DNA from: Paenibacillus ginsengarvi | GTDB lineage: Bacteria > Bacillota > Bacilli > Paenibacillales > NBRC-103111 | DNA length: 64,000 bases | Direction of reading: 5' to 3' | Assembly: GCF_003626695.1 (NCBI RefSeq) | Contig: NZ_RBAH01000001.1 | Coordinates: 1 to 64,000 of the forward strand | In this document: positions 24,142 to 32,369 of the stretch, piece after piece | How the letters are laid out: each line of letters starts with the position of its first letter | Position numbering within the stretch: the stretch's first letter is position 1 | Position numbers and translations under genes: made by a program | Notes under the pieces: generated by a model | What the model saw: the letters and a program-made list of their open reading frames with translations, nothing else | Databases searched by the model: none | What the model was told of the DNA's origin: nothing

Positions 24142-24906
24142 CTATTTTCTGGCAACAATTGCGATAGCACCGGGCAATCCATGTAATGGCTCCCCGGTTT
24201 GCTCCGCTTCCGACTCCGCCATCCGCTCGATCCGAAAGCCGGCAGCGGCGATTCCGTTTACGATATCGGACAGGGTGTGATGAAAGTTCACGGTCGGCAG
24301 ATTCATGTCGATCCCATACTTTCTCCCCGCCGGCGTTGCATCAAACGTATAATAATCGGGCTCTCGATTATGGTAGTTCCATGTAAGCGTGATGGCTCCG
24401 TCCTGCACATCGAGACAATTGGTAACCGGATGAGAGCTTGTAAATAGCAGCCTCCCTCCGGGCTTGAGCACTCGATGCCAAGTACGGAATGCCGCTTCAA
24501 CATCCGCATACCAGCAAATATAGGTTGCGTATACGATATCAAACGCGTTGTCCGCTATCGGCAGCAGCGTTTGTGCATCCGCCACCTGAAAGCGAACGTC
24601 GCAGCCTATTTTGCGGGCGTTTTCCTCGGCGATTCGAATCGCAACGGGACTAATATCGCAGGCAGTGACTATAGCCCCCAGATTCGTCCAGGAAAAAGCT
24701 TGCGAAGCGTCGCAGGCGCAGCAGGTATCCAGAAGCGTCAGACCGGAAACATCGCCAAGCAAGCGGAATTCGAATTGATCGTCTACCCCTCCATCGGCAA
24801 AAAATTGATGGTAATCGGGACGATCTTTGAGTATACACTCCATGTAAACCGGATGATATTGATCCCACATTGACTTAACAAGCTCTGCATTATGCGGCTT
24901 GCTCAT
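24142..24906 (-). CDS. SAM-dependent methyltransferase (Methyltransf_11/25 type)
   Basis: 254 residues from the ATG at 24906 after AAGGGGGAGG. Motif I appears as LTLLDTCCACDASQAF (about 55-70), with Cys residues where most family members have Gly (GxGxG), which is odd. Then come TACDISPVAIRIAEENA (ribose-binding Asp), FQVADAQTLLPIADNAFDIV, and LKPGGRLLFTSSHPV. The substrate is unknown. It is monocistronic, between the beta-helix gene and the MFS operon. Confidence 0.8.
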   Translation of the reverse strand: MSKPHNAELVKSMWDQYHPVYMECILKDRPDYHQFFADGGVDDQFEFRLLGDVSGLTLLDTCCACDASQAFSWTNLGAIVTACDISPVAIRIAEENARKIGCDVRFQVADAQTLLPIADNAFDIVYATYICWYADVEAAFRTWHRVLKPGGRLLFTSSHPVTNCLDVQDGAITLTWNYHNREPDYYTFDATPAGRKYGIDMNLPTVNFHHTLSDIVNGIAAAGFRIERMAESEAEQTGEPLHGLPGAIAIVARK

Positions 24907-25023
24907 AAACCTCCCCCTTACTTCATTCGGTTCGGACACAAGTGTATCCTAGTTCCATTATGAGGAAAGCTCCGTAATGAAGTAAGGGCGAAAATCGCTG
25001 TAATCGATTTTGACCAGCACCCG

Positions 25024-26385
25024 CTAAGCCGTCCGCTCGCTCCGTTTCGCCGCCTGGGCCGACTGGATGAACAGACACGATACGAATGCCAGCAGCGACA
25101 TCCAGAAGCCATACGTCAGCAATTGATGAATGCCGGTCATCGTATCCGCCGCTTTGGTCAAAAACGCGCCCATGAGCGTCGTGCCCACTGCCGTCCCGAT
25201 ATTGCGCGAGAAAAACATCATCGAGGTCGATATGCCTTTCCGGTGGGGCTCAACAAGCTCTTGTGCGCCGATCGTAGTGACCGTGAAGATGAGTCCGTAC
25301 GCCAGCCCTTGCACGAACATAATCATGAACACATACCAGAAGGCGCTGTCGGCATGAAGCATGTACGCTGCGAAGCCACACACGATCAGCAGTGCGTTGC
25401 CGGACAACAGCAGGCGGCGGTATCCGTAGCGAATGACCCATTTGCCGGCCGGCACGGAGACGAGCATCCAACCCGCCGCCTGGCCAAGCAGCGGAAGTCC
25501 GCTCATGAACAGTCCGTACCCGTGCACCTCTTGCATGTACAGCGGGATGTAGCTGGACGTGCCGAATAACGCGGCGCAAGCGAGAAAAATGTTGCCGATC
25601 ATCCAGGCCACATTCCTTATGCGGAACAACGATAACGGGATAAGCGGCGAGCGGTGCTTCCGTTCGTACGCGATAAATACGGCGAGCAGCAAAATGCCGG
25701 CGGCACCGTACAGCAGAAGTCCTTTGCTCACGACCGTGAGCAGCAGCAGCAAACTGATGCTGGCCGTAAACAAAACGGCCCCGGCTACATCGACAGGCGC
25801 GCGTCTGGGCTCATAAACTTCCTTGTACGGAATAAGCAGCAGTATGGCGGCAATACAGACCGGAACGTTTACGTAAAAAATCCAGCGCCAGCTTGCGTAT
25901 TCGACGAATACGGCGCCAAGCAGCGGCGCCATCACGGCAGAGATCCCCCACATCGCGGAAAACAGCGCCTGCACCGATCCGCGCTTCTCCACCGAAAGCA
26001 GGTCGCCCGCGATAATAGCCGGGAACGGATTCATGATCCCGGCACCGATCCCTTGCACGGCGCGGAACAGCACAAGGCCGAGCATCGTTTGCGCGCTGCC
26101 GCACAGTAGAGAGCCGAGCATAAAAACGAGCATGCCGGTCGCGAACACTCTTTTCCGGCCGAACAGATCCGACAGCCTCCCGGCGATCGGAGTCAGCACG
26201 GTTGAGGTAATCATGTAAGCGACAAAGCTCCATGCGTACAGCTCGAAGCCGCCCAATTCCTTGACGATGTGCGGCACCGTCGTGTTCGTAATCGTCGAAT
26301 CGATCGAAGAGATCAGAACGGCCAGCACGATGCTTGTCATAACGAACCATCTGCTTTTCCGGTTACGGCTATGCTCCGCCGTCAT
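25024..26385 (-). CDS. MFS drug exporter, DHA2 (EmrB/QacA) type
   Basis: 453 residues, about 12-14 membrane segments. The family signature around helix 1 is VLISSIDSTITNTTVPHI (the D-x-T-I/V-x-N-x-A/T-x-P motif of DHA2 exporters). The cytoplasmic-loop motif A is GRLSDLFGRKRVF, and motif C-like GIGAGIMNPFP follows. The start at 26385 follows AAAGGATGAACG; its ATG overlaps the stop of the GNAT gene upstream. Proton-driven efflux is the expected role, with the substrate unknown. Confidence 0.92.
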   Translation of the reverse strand: MTAEHSRNRKSRWFVMTSIVLAVLISSIDSTITNTTVPHIVKELGGFELYAWSFVAYMITSTVLTPIAGRLSDLFGRKRVFATGMLVFMLGSLLCGSAQTMLGLVLFRAVQGIGAGIMNPFPAIIAGDLLSVEKRGSVQALFSAMWGISAVMAPLLGAVFVEYASWRWIFYVNVPVCIAAILLLIPYKEVYEPRRAPVDVAGAVLFTASISLLLLLTVVSKGLLLYGAAGILLLAVFIAYERKHRSPLIPLSLFRIRNVAWMIGNIFLACAALFGTSSYIPLYMQEVHGYGLFMSGLPLLGQAAGWMLVSVPAGKWVIRYGYRRLLLSGNALLIVCGFAAYMLHADSAFWYVFMIMFVQGLAYGLIFTVTTIGAQELVEPHRKGISTSMMFFSRNIGTAVGTTLMGAFLTKAADTMTGIHQLLTYGFWMSLLAFVSCLFIQSAQAAKRSERTA

Positions 26386-27038
26386 TGATCGTTCATCCTT
26401 TCCGTTTCGACGCTTCTGCCCAGCAGCCGCTCGATCCATGCCCACCCCTCGCGGCACTCCGGCTTTTGGTGCACAGGAGCGAAGCCGTAGTTCAAATACA
26501 TGCCTACCGCTTTATAGCTGGTCGTCTGTGTCGTCAAATAGGCTTCCTCGTGAAACAACGCCAGCGTTCGCAGCGCCTCCGTGAAGAGCGGCTTCGCCAG
26601 CTTCCTGCCCTGATGGTCGGGAATGACCGCAACCCAGTGGATGCGTCCGATCGGTCGGCCGTCAAACGTACCGTACCATGCAGTCGTCGTACCGACCGGA
26701 AGCCCGTCTTGATCGACAACGAACAAACAGCGGGACTCCATCTCCGCTATATGCTCCCCGAACTCTTTGCGAAAATGCCGCAGCGCCTCCTCTTCCGTCT
26801 TGAACTCGCCGGACAGACATTCGATACGGGCCCAATGCGCCTCGTCGCCAGAGACGAACGGACGGATTGAGTAACCTTCCAGAAGCTCTGCGCTTGGAAT
26901 GTGCAGCAAATGCGATCGCTTCATCGTCAGTCCGAAATACGGGATCGCATCCGCCCCCTCCGGTTCGCGATAACCGGAAGCGCCGCCTGTGTCCGCGGCT
27001 CTCTCCATACGGGGCGTTTTCATCCGTTCTATTCTCAT
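26382..27038 (-). CDS. GNAT-family N-acetyltransferase
   Basis: 218 residues. The acetyl-CoA binding segment is HWVAVIPDHQGRKLAKPLF (V-x-P-x-x-Q/R-G-x-G/K-x-A), with an N-terminal half that starts after about 45 residues of non-conserved sequence. GGAAGGAG precedes the start at 27038. The stop overlaps the start of the MFS exporter, so the two are co-translated. An acetyltransferase paired with an exporter suggests resistance or modification of an exported amine; this is inferred from coupling. Confidence 0.85.
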   Translation of the reverse strand: MRIERMKTPRMERAADTGGASGYREPEGADAIPYFGLTMKRSHLLHIPSAELLEGYSIRPFVSGDEAHWARIECLSGEFKTEEEALRHFRKEFGEHIAEMESRCLFVVDQDGLPVGTTTAWYGTFDGRPIGRIHWVAVIPDHQGRKLAKPLFTEALRTLALFHEEAYLTTQTTSYKAVGMYLNYGFAPVHQKPECREGWAWIERLLGRSVETERMNDQ

Positions 27039-27123
27039 ATTGTGATGCTCCTTCCTTTTGTCCCGAAATCCCTATGCTCCATTTTCCCGGATCGCGCCAT
27101 TACTTGCAACAGGCAGTACTCGA

Positions 27124-27152
27124 GACGAAAAGGACACTCCAAACGAGTGTCC
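27124..27152 (-). terminator. Terminator after the SDR gene
   Basis: GGACACTC, five bases, GAGTGTCC; the minus strand continues TTTTCGTC. It sits just beyond the SDR stop at 27164. Confidence 0.75.
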
Positions 27153-27163
27153 AACCTTCCGTC

Positions 27164-27913
27164 CTATGGTTCGTATATCATTTTGCGCGTCATTCCGCCG
27201 TCGACAACCAGATGGGCGCCCGTGACGAAATCATTTTCCGGATCGGTCAAATACAAACAAGCTTTGGCGATATCGTCCGGTTTGCCTACGCGTCCTGCCG
27301 GATGCTGGGCGTGATCGATCTGCCGAAGCGATCCGTAATCGCCGTTCTCGATCCAGCCCGGACTGATGCAGTTGACCCGGATGCGATCCGCCCCGAGCGA
27401 AAGCGCCAGCGCGTGCGTCAACGCTGCGATGCCTCCCTTGGAAGCGGCATACGCTTCCGAATTTGGCTCCGACATGAGCGCTCGCGTCGAGCCGATATTC
27501 ACGATCGCGCCGCCTGACGGATTGCCGCGCATCACTTTGGCCGCTTCCTTCGCGCACAGAAACGTTCCGCGCAAATTCGTAAACAGCACATCGTCGAATT
27601 CGTCCGCCGTCAGCTCGTATATCGGTTTGAAGCGGGACACGCCGGCATTGTTGATCAAAACGTCAATCGTACCGAAATGATTCACCGTCTCGTTCACAAG
27701 CGATATAATATCCGCTTCCCTACGGACATCGGTCTTGACGAACAGCGCAGAGCCGCCGGCATCTACCAGAGCTGACGTGTGACGACGTCCCGTTTCCTCG
27801 TCCCGTTCGGCTACGACGACGCGAGCGCCCCGCAAGGCGTATTCGCGCGACACCGTTTGCCCGATTCCGCTGCCCGCGCCGGTGACAATCACAACCTTGT
27901 TCGAAAAATCCAA
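27164..27913 (-). CDS. Short-chain dehydrogenase/reductase
   Basis: 249 residues from a TTG at 27913 (GGAAAGGGCGGAAAA upstream), the usual length for a classical SDR; starting at 27964 would add an unrelated extension. Motifs: VTGAGSGIGQTV (cofactor loop), NNAGVSR, the Ser in NIGSTRALMSE, and the catalytic YAASKGG. An Ala-Glu-Arg after strand 2 (VVAERDEE) gives no clear NAD/NADP preference. It is divergent from the Ldh-family dehydrogenase, and the two may handle related substrates. Confidence 0.92.
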   Translation of the reverse strand: MDFSNKVVIVTGAGSGIGQTVSREYALRGARVVVAERDEETGRRHTSALVDAGGSALFVKTDVRREADIISLVNETVNHFGTIDVLINNAGVSRFKPIYELTADEFDDVLFTNLRGTFLCAKEAAKVMRGNPSGGAIVNIGSTRALMSEPNSEAYAASKGGIAALTHALALSLGADRIRVNCISPGWIENGDYGSLRQIDHAQHPAGRVGKPDDIAKACLYLTDPENDFVTGAHLVVDGGMTRKMIYEP

Positions 27914-27984
27914 GCTTTTTCCGCCCTTTCCGCCACGAAGCCCGGCTGATTTGATATACTGCAAAGTAAAGGAGCTGATAGCAT

Positions 27985-28992
27985 TTGAGAATTCCGTTTG
28001 AAACCATGTTCGAGCTGTTCCGGTCCGTTCTCGTAAAAAACGGCTTCCGCGCCGACCGGGCCGAGCTTTGCGCGCGCCTGTTCACCGAAACGAGCCGCGA
28101 TGGCGTCTATTCCCACGGACTAAACCGCTTTCCCACCTTTATCGACTACATCCGTAAAGGCTACGTCCGCGTGGAGGCCGAGCCCGAGCTGGCGGAAAGC
28201 ATGGGCGTTCTCGAGCGCTGGGACGGCCATTCCGGTCCCGGCAACCTGAACGCGCATGCTTCGATGACTCGCGCGATCGAGCTGGCGAAGCAGCACGGCG
28301 TCGGCTGCGTGGCGATCCGCAACACGAACCATTGGATGCGCGCCGGCAGCTACGGCTGGCAGGCGGCCGAAGCGGGCTGCGTCGGCATATGCTGGACGAA
28401 TACGATTCCGAACATGCCTCCGTGGGGAGCCAAGGACAGCAAGCTCGGCAACAATCCGGTCGTTTTCGCCGCCCCCCGCACCGGCGGAGAGCCGATCGTG
28501 CTCGACATCGCCATGTCCCAGTTTTCCTACGGCAAAATGGGCATTCATGCCGCGAGCGGCGAACCGCTGCCCGTCTACGGCGGCTTTGATCGGGAAGGCA
28601 ACCCGACCCAGGATGCCGCGGCCATTATCGAGACGAGACGCTCGATGCCGATCGGCTTCTGGAAAGGCTCCGGCCTGTCGTTCATGCTCGATCTGATCGT
28701 GACGATGCTGTCCGGCGGCAATTCGTCGATGGATATGGGCAAGCTGGGAGCCGAGCGGAACTTGTCCCAGGTGTTTATCGCCATAGACGCGGCGCGTCTG
28801 CCGGACCGCGACGAGCTGGACCGCAAAGTGCTGGCCATGATCGACGATTTGCATGCGGCGTCACCGGACGAGAACGGCGGCAGAGCCCGTTATCCCGGCG
28901 AGGAGACCTTACGCGTACGCGAGCGCAACCTGCGCGAAGGCATACCGGTGGATGAAGCGATCTGGGAACAAGCGCTGAAGCTGGACGCCTGA
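27985..28992 (+). CDS. Ldh-family (malate/L-lactate/2,3-diketogulonate) dehydrogenase
   Basis: 335 residues from a TTG at 27985 (AAAGGAG ten bases upstream). This NAD(P)-binding fold is not the Rossmann type. Family features include TSRDGVYSHGLNRFP (conserved Ser-His-Gly), VAIRNTNHWMRAGSYGW (catalytic His), TNTIPNMPPWG, KLGNNP and a C-terminal GFWKGSGLSFMLDL. The closest remembered relatives are YiaK/DlgD 2,3-diketo-L-gulonate reductases (the NTNHWMRGG stretch), so a keto-sugar acid is a better guess than malate. It is divergent from the SDR. Confidence 0.88.
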   Translation: MRIPFETMFELFRSVLVKNGFRADRAELCARLFTETSRDGVYSHGLNRFPTFIDYIRKGYVRVEAEPELAESMGVLERWDGHSGPGNLNAHASMTRAIELAKQHGVGCVAIRNTNHWMRAGSYGWQAAEAGCVGICWTNTIPNMPPWGAKDSKLGNNPVVFAAPRTGGEPIVLDIAMSQFSYGKMGIHAASGEPLPVYGGFDREGNPTQDAAAIIETRRSMPIGFWKGSGLSFMLDLIVTMLSGGNSSMDMGKLGAERNLSQVFIAIDAARLPDRDELDRKVLAMIDDLHAASPDENGGRARYPGEETLRVRERNLREGIPVDEAIWEQALKLDA

Positions 28993-29019
28993 CAGACGGC
29001 TGTTCGGTTCGCCATAACG

Positions 29020-29424
29020 CTACATATCCAGTGAAACGTCCCAGGCGCCATACGTTCCGATCGATCGCATCAAATCCGGGTCGATCGGGATGATGAACCG
29101 CATCGCGCCGTGCTGGAACAAGCCGCTGCGGTTATGAACCGTTACCTGCTTGGCGTATACGTTGTAATACGGCATCCCGTCTCCCGCTTGAACGACCTCG
29201 TGTCCGCCGACATGGCGGCTTACGAAGCGGATTTGCTTGAGCTCCGTCGTGTCGAAAGGAGTAATGCTGACGATATCCTCAAAGTTCATATAATAATTGA
29301 CATGAGGCTTGTGCAGTACCACTTCCTTCGTGGAGACGGAGATGCCGAAGTTCGTTTTTTTGTGCGATACTTTCAATTCCCCGGCGAGCGGCTTCAACTT
29401 GATGAAATCGCGATTGATGGCAAT
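29020..29424 (-). CDS. Uncharacterised 125-134 residue protein with a doubtful start codon
   Basis: Soluble, strand-rich protein with no domain I recognise (VSITPFDTTELKQIRFVSRH is a typical stretch). The first standard start is TTG at 29397 (125 residues), but it has no ribosome site. An excellent AGAGGAGG lies farther upstream, 9 bases before an in-frame ATC (29418) and 3 bases before an in-frame ATT (29424). I give the longest of these. It follows the PP2C-like gene on the same strand by 43 bases. Confidence 0.6.
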   Translation of the reverse strand: MAINRDFIKLKPLAGELKVSHKKTNFGISVSTKEVVLHKPHVNYYMNFEDIVSITPFDTTELKQIRFVSRHVGGHEVVQAGDGMPYYNVYAKQVTVHNRSGLFQHGAMRFIIPIDPDLMRSIGTYGAWDVSLDM

Positions 29425-29467
29425 CGACCTCCTCTGCCGTTTTATTTGCGGGATCGCTACAACCGCA

Positions 29468-30277
29468 CTAGAAAGTGAACAGAACGGCGGAGCGGTCGTC
29501 GGGATTCATCCCTTTCTCCTTCTCGGCCGCCTCCACCTGCTCGACATACGGTTCAAAGCCTTCCTGAACGATGCGTTCCATCGTCGTTTCCAGCGGCAAT
29601 CCCGGGTGGAACATGCCGTCCGAGATGAGCAGCAGATGCGTGAGCCCTTCCGCAGGAACGACTCCGGCCTGGATGTATGACTCCATCTCCGGCGTTCCGT
29701 TCGCCACTCCGTAACCTTCCGCCGTATTCGCCATAAACGTCCGGTGGTAAACGATTCTGGCGTGAACGTTCTCGAAATAGCTTTCGTCCTCGACAGTCTT
29801 GCCCATCTCGCGCTCCTTCGCCCGTTTCACCTTCGCCCTTGCGGCGACGCCCGATACGCGATTTTCCGTCAGCACCTGAACCCGGCCGTCCGCATACCGG
29901 GCGATGGCCATACAATCCCCGATCTGGGCATACGAGATGCCGCCCGTTTCGTCCACATACGCAGCGGCGAAGCAGGACGCCCACAGCCCGTGTTTGACGT
30001 TCAGATCGATGCCGCTGTCCAGCATCGCCTGACGGATCGCCCCGTTCGCTGCAACCATCGACTCCTTCAAGTTTATACTGCCTTGCAGCCGTTCCAAATA
30101 CACCCGAATCGTATTCGAGGCGAGATAAGCTCCATTATGTCCGTCTTCGTCCCTGTAATCGACGATCGGAGTCACCCCGTCCATGACCCCGTATACGCGA
30201 GCGGCCGGATTGAGCACGATCGCATCTTCGCCCTCTTTTTTCTGCGGACTCGGTTTCGAATAATGGACAATGTTCAT
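29468..30277 (-). CDS. PP2C-like protein phosphatase
   Basis: 269 residues. The PPM-type metal-binding motifs appear as GEDAIVLNP (first Asp), VYGVMDGVTP (D-G pair), IGDCMAIARYADGR (G-D) and LLISDGMF (S-D-G), with PDDRSAVLF (D-D/N) at the end. This is the full set for Mg/Mn-dependent Ser/Thr dephosphorylation. The start at 30277 follows AGAGAGGAACG. No kinase gene is nearby. It is downstream of a YfcE-type phosphodiesterase and upstream of an unknown gene. Confidence 0.85.
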   Translation of the reverse strand: MNIVHYSKPSPQKKEGEDAIVLNPAARVYGVMDGVTPIVDYRDEDGHNGAYLASNTIRVYLERLQGSINLKESMVAANGAIRQAMLDSGIDLNVKHGLWASCFAAAYVDETGGISYAQIGDCMAIARYADGRVQVLTENRVSGVAARAKVKRAKEREMGKTVEDESYFENVHARIVYHRTFMANTAEGYGVANGTPEMESYIQAGVVPAEGLTHLLLISDGMFHPGLPLETTMERIVQEGFEPYVEQVEAAEKEKGMNPDDRSAVLFTF

Positions 30278-30312
30278 GATGATCGTTCCTCTCTCTATGT
30301 GTAGGTGTAGGG

Positions 30313-30816
30313 TTATAATGGATCCGCGAAAAAAACATGCTTAGCCTCGAACGCGGTTCCGTTTATCGTCACGAGGCCGTACGAATAAGCCGGCTGCCGC
30401 CTTTTCGCCGTCGGCGAGCCTGGATTGAACAGCACCGTCTGTCCCGATTTCTCCAGCAGCGGGATATGGGAATGACCGAACACGATCAGATCCGGCTTGT
30501 CGTCCGCAAAAGCCCGGATCGCCCGCTCGGGCGTCGTTTTGCCCGGACCGGTATGGCCGTGGACGAGCCCGATTCGCACCCCGCCGCATTCGACCGTGGT
30601 TTTCAGCCCGAACCTTTGGACAATCGCCTCGGGATCTCCGTTCCCGGCCACTCCGTACACGGGCGCCAGCTTCGAGAGCTCCTCGTATACGTCCAACGTC
30701 ACCCAGTCGCCTGCGTGGAGAATGACATCGACTTCGCGAAAAGCGGTCATCATAGTGCGTGGCAGCCCGCGAGAGCGGCCGGATAGATGCGTATCGGACA
30801 ACACGCCGACGATCAT
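30313..30816 (-). CDS. YfcE/MJ0936-type metallophosphodiesterase
   Basis: 167 residues, the normal length. Metal motifs are LSDTHLSGR (residues 6-14), ILHAGDW, GNGD (in place of GNHD or GNCD), VHGHTGPG and FGHSHIP. It is probably a cytoplasmic phosphodiesterase with an unknown natural substrate. The ATG overlaps the stop of the DNA glycosylase gene by four bases, so the pair is co-translated. Confidence 0.92.
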   Translation of the reverse strand: MIVGVLSDTHLSGRSRGLPRTMMTAFREVDVILHAGDWVTLDVYEELSKLAPVYGVAGNGDPEAIVQRFGLKTTVECGGVRIGLVHGHTGPGKTTPERAIRAFADDKPDLIVFGHSHIPLLEKSGQTVLFNPGSPTAKRRQPAYSYGLVTINGTAFEAKHVFFADPL

Positions 30817-31346
30817 GATTTCCCACCTTTTTCCTGGCGGAATTGTTCAACATATGGCAATAAACCGCGAAAAATTTCCGTTATTTCATCCGTCGGCATC
30901 CGTACGAGCCCGCTGGATGAAGGTGCGACGAATTCGACCACGCCATGAACGAGCGGATGCGGCTGTTCGCCCCACTCGATCCGTCCCAGGCCGCTGTACT
31001 GCTCGTACACGCCCTTGCCGACGAAACAAGCTGCTTTCGGGCGATACTCTTGAAGCAGGGCCATCAGCTTCAGGCGGCCCGTTTTGTACTCTTCCTTCGT
31101 AATTTCCGCCGCCGTTTTCGTCGGTCTGGAGACGATATTCGTAAAGCCGTATCCCAGCTTCAGCAGCTCCCCGTCTTCCTGCGGCTTGTATTTGCGCGGC
31201 GTCAAGCCGGCGTCGTATAAGATTTTCCAGAAACGATTGCTCGGATTCGCATAATGGTGCCCGGTCTCGCCGGACCGTATGCTCGGGTTAAAGCCAATAA
31301 ATAAAACCGCAAGGTCGTAACCGAGATGATCCGGAATCGAAAACAT
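30813..31346 (-). CDS. mug: Mug-type G/U-mismatch DNA glycosylase
   Basis: 177 residues from the ATG at 31346 (AAGGAGG eight bases upstream); the frame runs to 31490 without family resemblance. The active-site motif is FIGFNPSIRSGETGHHYANPSNRFW (written here across residues 14-38), with the GINPG-like GFNPS and the conserved NPSNRFW. The second family motif is LVRMPTDE in place of N-P-S-G-L-N/S. The enzyme removes uracil or ethenocytosine opposite G. It is co-translated with the phosphodiesterase gene. Confidence 0.9.
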   Translation of the reverse strand: MFSIPDHLGYDLAVLFIGFNPSIRSGETGHHYANPSNRFWKILYDAGLTPRKYKPQEDGELLKLGYGFTNIVSRPTKTAAEITKEEYKTGRLKLMALLQEYRPKAACFVGKGVYEQYSGLGRIEWGEQPHPLVHGVVEFVAPSSSGLVRMPTDEITEIFRGLLPYVEQFRQEKGGKS

Positions 31347-31468
31347 GACTGCTTCCTCCTTCATCCGCCACACGGCTGCGAGAATGGGTGTCCCATCATT
31401 ATACCATACGCGCCAAGCGAATAGAGACCGAATTGGGTCTTTATATGCGGATGAAACGAACAAATGTC

Positions 31469-31497
31469 TTGACTGTCCCCCTCTAATCACGTACGAT
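31469..31497 (+). promoter_or_regulatory. Sigma-A promoter of the guanidine exporter operon
   Basis: TTGACT, 17 bases, TACGAT. The -35 and -10 spacing is ideal, and the start point would fall a few bases before the riboswitch aptamer. Confidence 0.75.
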
Positions 31498-31504
31498 TAG
31501 TATC

Positions 31505-31605
31505 GTTACTGTTTTCTAGGGTTCCGCGGCGCAAGGCCGGCCTGGTCCGAGAGAAAACGCGCAGACCGATACGTCTGCGTACACGGAGGGAAAAAAGCCC
31601 GGGAG
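31505..31605 (+). ncRNA. Guanidine-I (ykkC) riboswitch aptamer
   Basis: Conserved blocks of the ykkC class are present in order: CTAGGGTTCCGC, CTGGTCCGAGAGA, ACACGGAGGGAAA and GCCCGGGAGG. The last block is also the 5' arm of the terminator at 31595-31646. Guanidinium binding should therefore hide it and let transcription continue into the two SMR genes. This is a textbook arrangement for guanidine export. Confidence 0.95.
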
Positions 31606-31646
31606 GATATCATGCTGCCATGATATCTGCCGGGCTTTTCCGTTTT
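31595..31646 (+). terminator. Riboswitch expression-platform terminator
   Basis: AAAAGCCCGG pairs with CCGGGCTTTT and GATATCATG with CATGATATC around a four-base loop, then CCGTTTTTA. It shares its 5' arm with the aptamer. Confidence 0.92.
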
Positions 31647-31703
31647 TATTAATCTGCCTGCGATTGGCGGATACTAGACTTCAAGAAAGAGGTGGATCTG
31701 TTC

Positions 31704-32042
31704 ATGAATCGTAACTGGACGCTTGTTTTTGTCGCCGGATTGTTCGAAATCGCCTGGGTCAGCGGCCTCAAGCACGCTTATAACGTCTGGACCTGGATCG
31801 GTACGGTCCTAGCGATTCTCATTAGCATGGATATGCTCATTCGCGCATCGAAGCGGCTTCCCGTCGGCACGACGTACGCCGTATTCACCGGCATCGGGAC
31901 TGCGGGAACGGTACTGATGGAAATGCTCGTATTCGGCGAACCGTTCAAAATAGCGAAAATGCTGCTCATTCTGCTGCTGCTGGCCGGCGTCATCGGCCTC
32001 AAAGTGATTACGAGCGAAACCGGCTCGAAGGAGGTGCACTAG
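31704..32042 (+). CDS. ykkC: SMR-family guanidinium exporter subunit 1
   Basis: 112 residues with four membrane helices. The first helix carries the essential Glu in VFVAGLFEIAWVSGLKHA, and GTTYAVFTGIGTAG is the family loop after helix 2-3. The start at 31704 follows AGAGGTGG. It lies behind the guanidine-I riboswitch and one base before a second SMR gene, so the pair probably forms a heterodimeric proton/guanidinium antiporter. The symbol follows the B. subtilis pair and is used by analogy. Confidence 0.9.
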   Translation: MNRNWTLVFVAGLFEIAWVSGLKHAYNVWTWIGTVLAILISMDMLIRASKRLPVGTTYAVFTGIGTAGTVLMEMLVFGEPFKIAKMLLILLLLAGVIGLKVITSETGSKEVH

Positions 32043-32043
32043 G

Positions 32044-32358
32044 ATGGATTGGCTCGCTCTCGTATTGGCCGGATGCTTCGAGGTCGTCGGCGTGTCGGGC
32101 ATTAACCGCGTAAACCGCTCGAAAAGCCTACTGTCCTATGCGATATTGTTCGGAGGCTTCACGCTCAGCCTGCTGCTATTATCCTACGCCATGAACACGA
32201 TATCGATGGGCACGGCCTACGCGGTATGGACCGGTATCGGCACCGTCGGCAGCGCCATGCTCGGTATGTTCGCCTACGGCGAATCGAAGGACTGGAGACG
32301 GCTGCTGTTCATCGCTATGGTGCTGTGCGCGGCCGTCGGCCTTAAACTGCTCGTATAA
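32044..32358 (+). CDS. ykkD: SMR-family guanidinium exporter subunit 2
   Basis: 104 residues, four helices. Helix 1 has LVLAGCFEVVGVSGINRVNR with the transport Glu, and the signature MGTAYAVWTGIGTVG follows. AAGGAGG lies nine bases before the ATG, inside the end of the first SMR gene. The two subunits differ in loop charge, as expected for opposite orientations in the membrane. The symbol is by analogy. Confidence 0.9.
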   Translation: MDWLALVLAGCFEVVGVSGINRVNRSKSLLSYAILFGGFTLSLLLLSYAMNTISMGTAYAVWTGIGTVGSAMLGMFAYGESKDWRRLLFIAMVLCAAVGLKLLV

Positions 32359-32369
32359 CCCTCCGCCGC

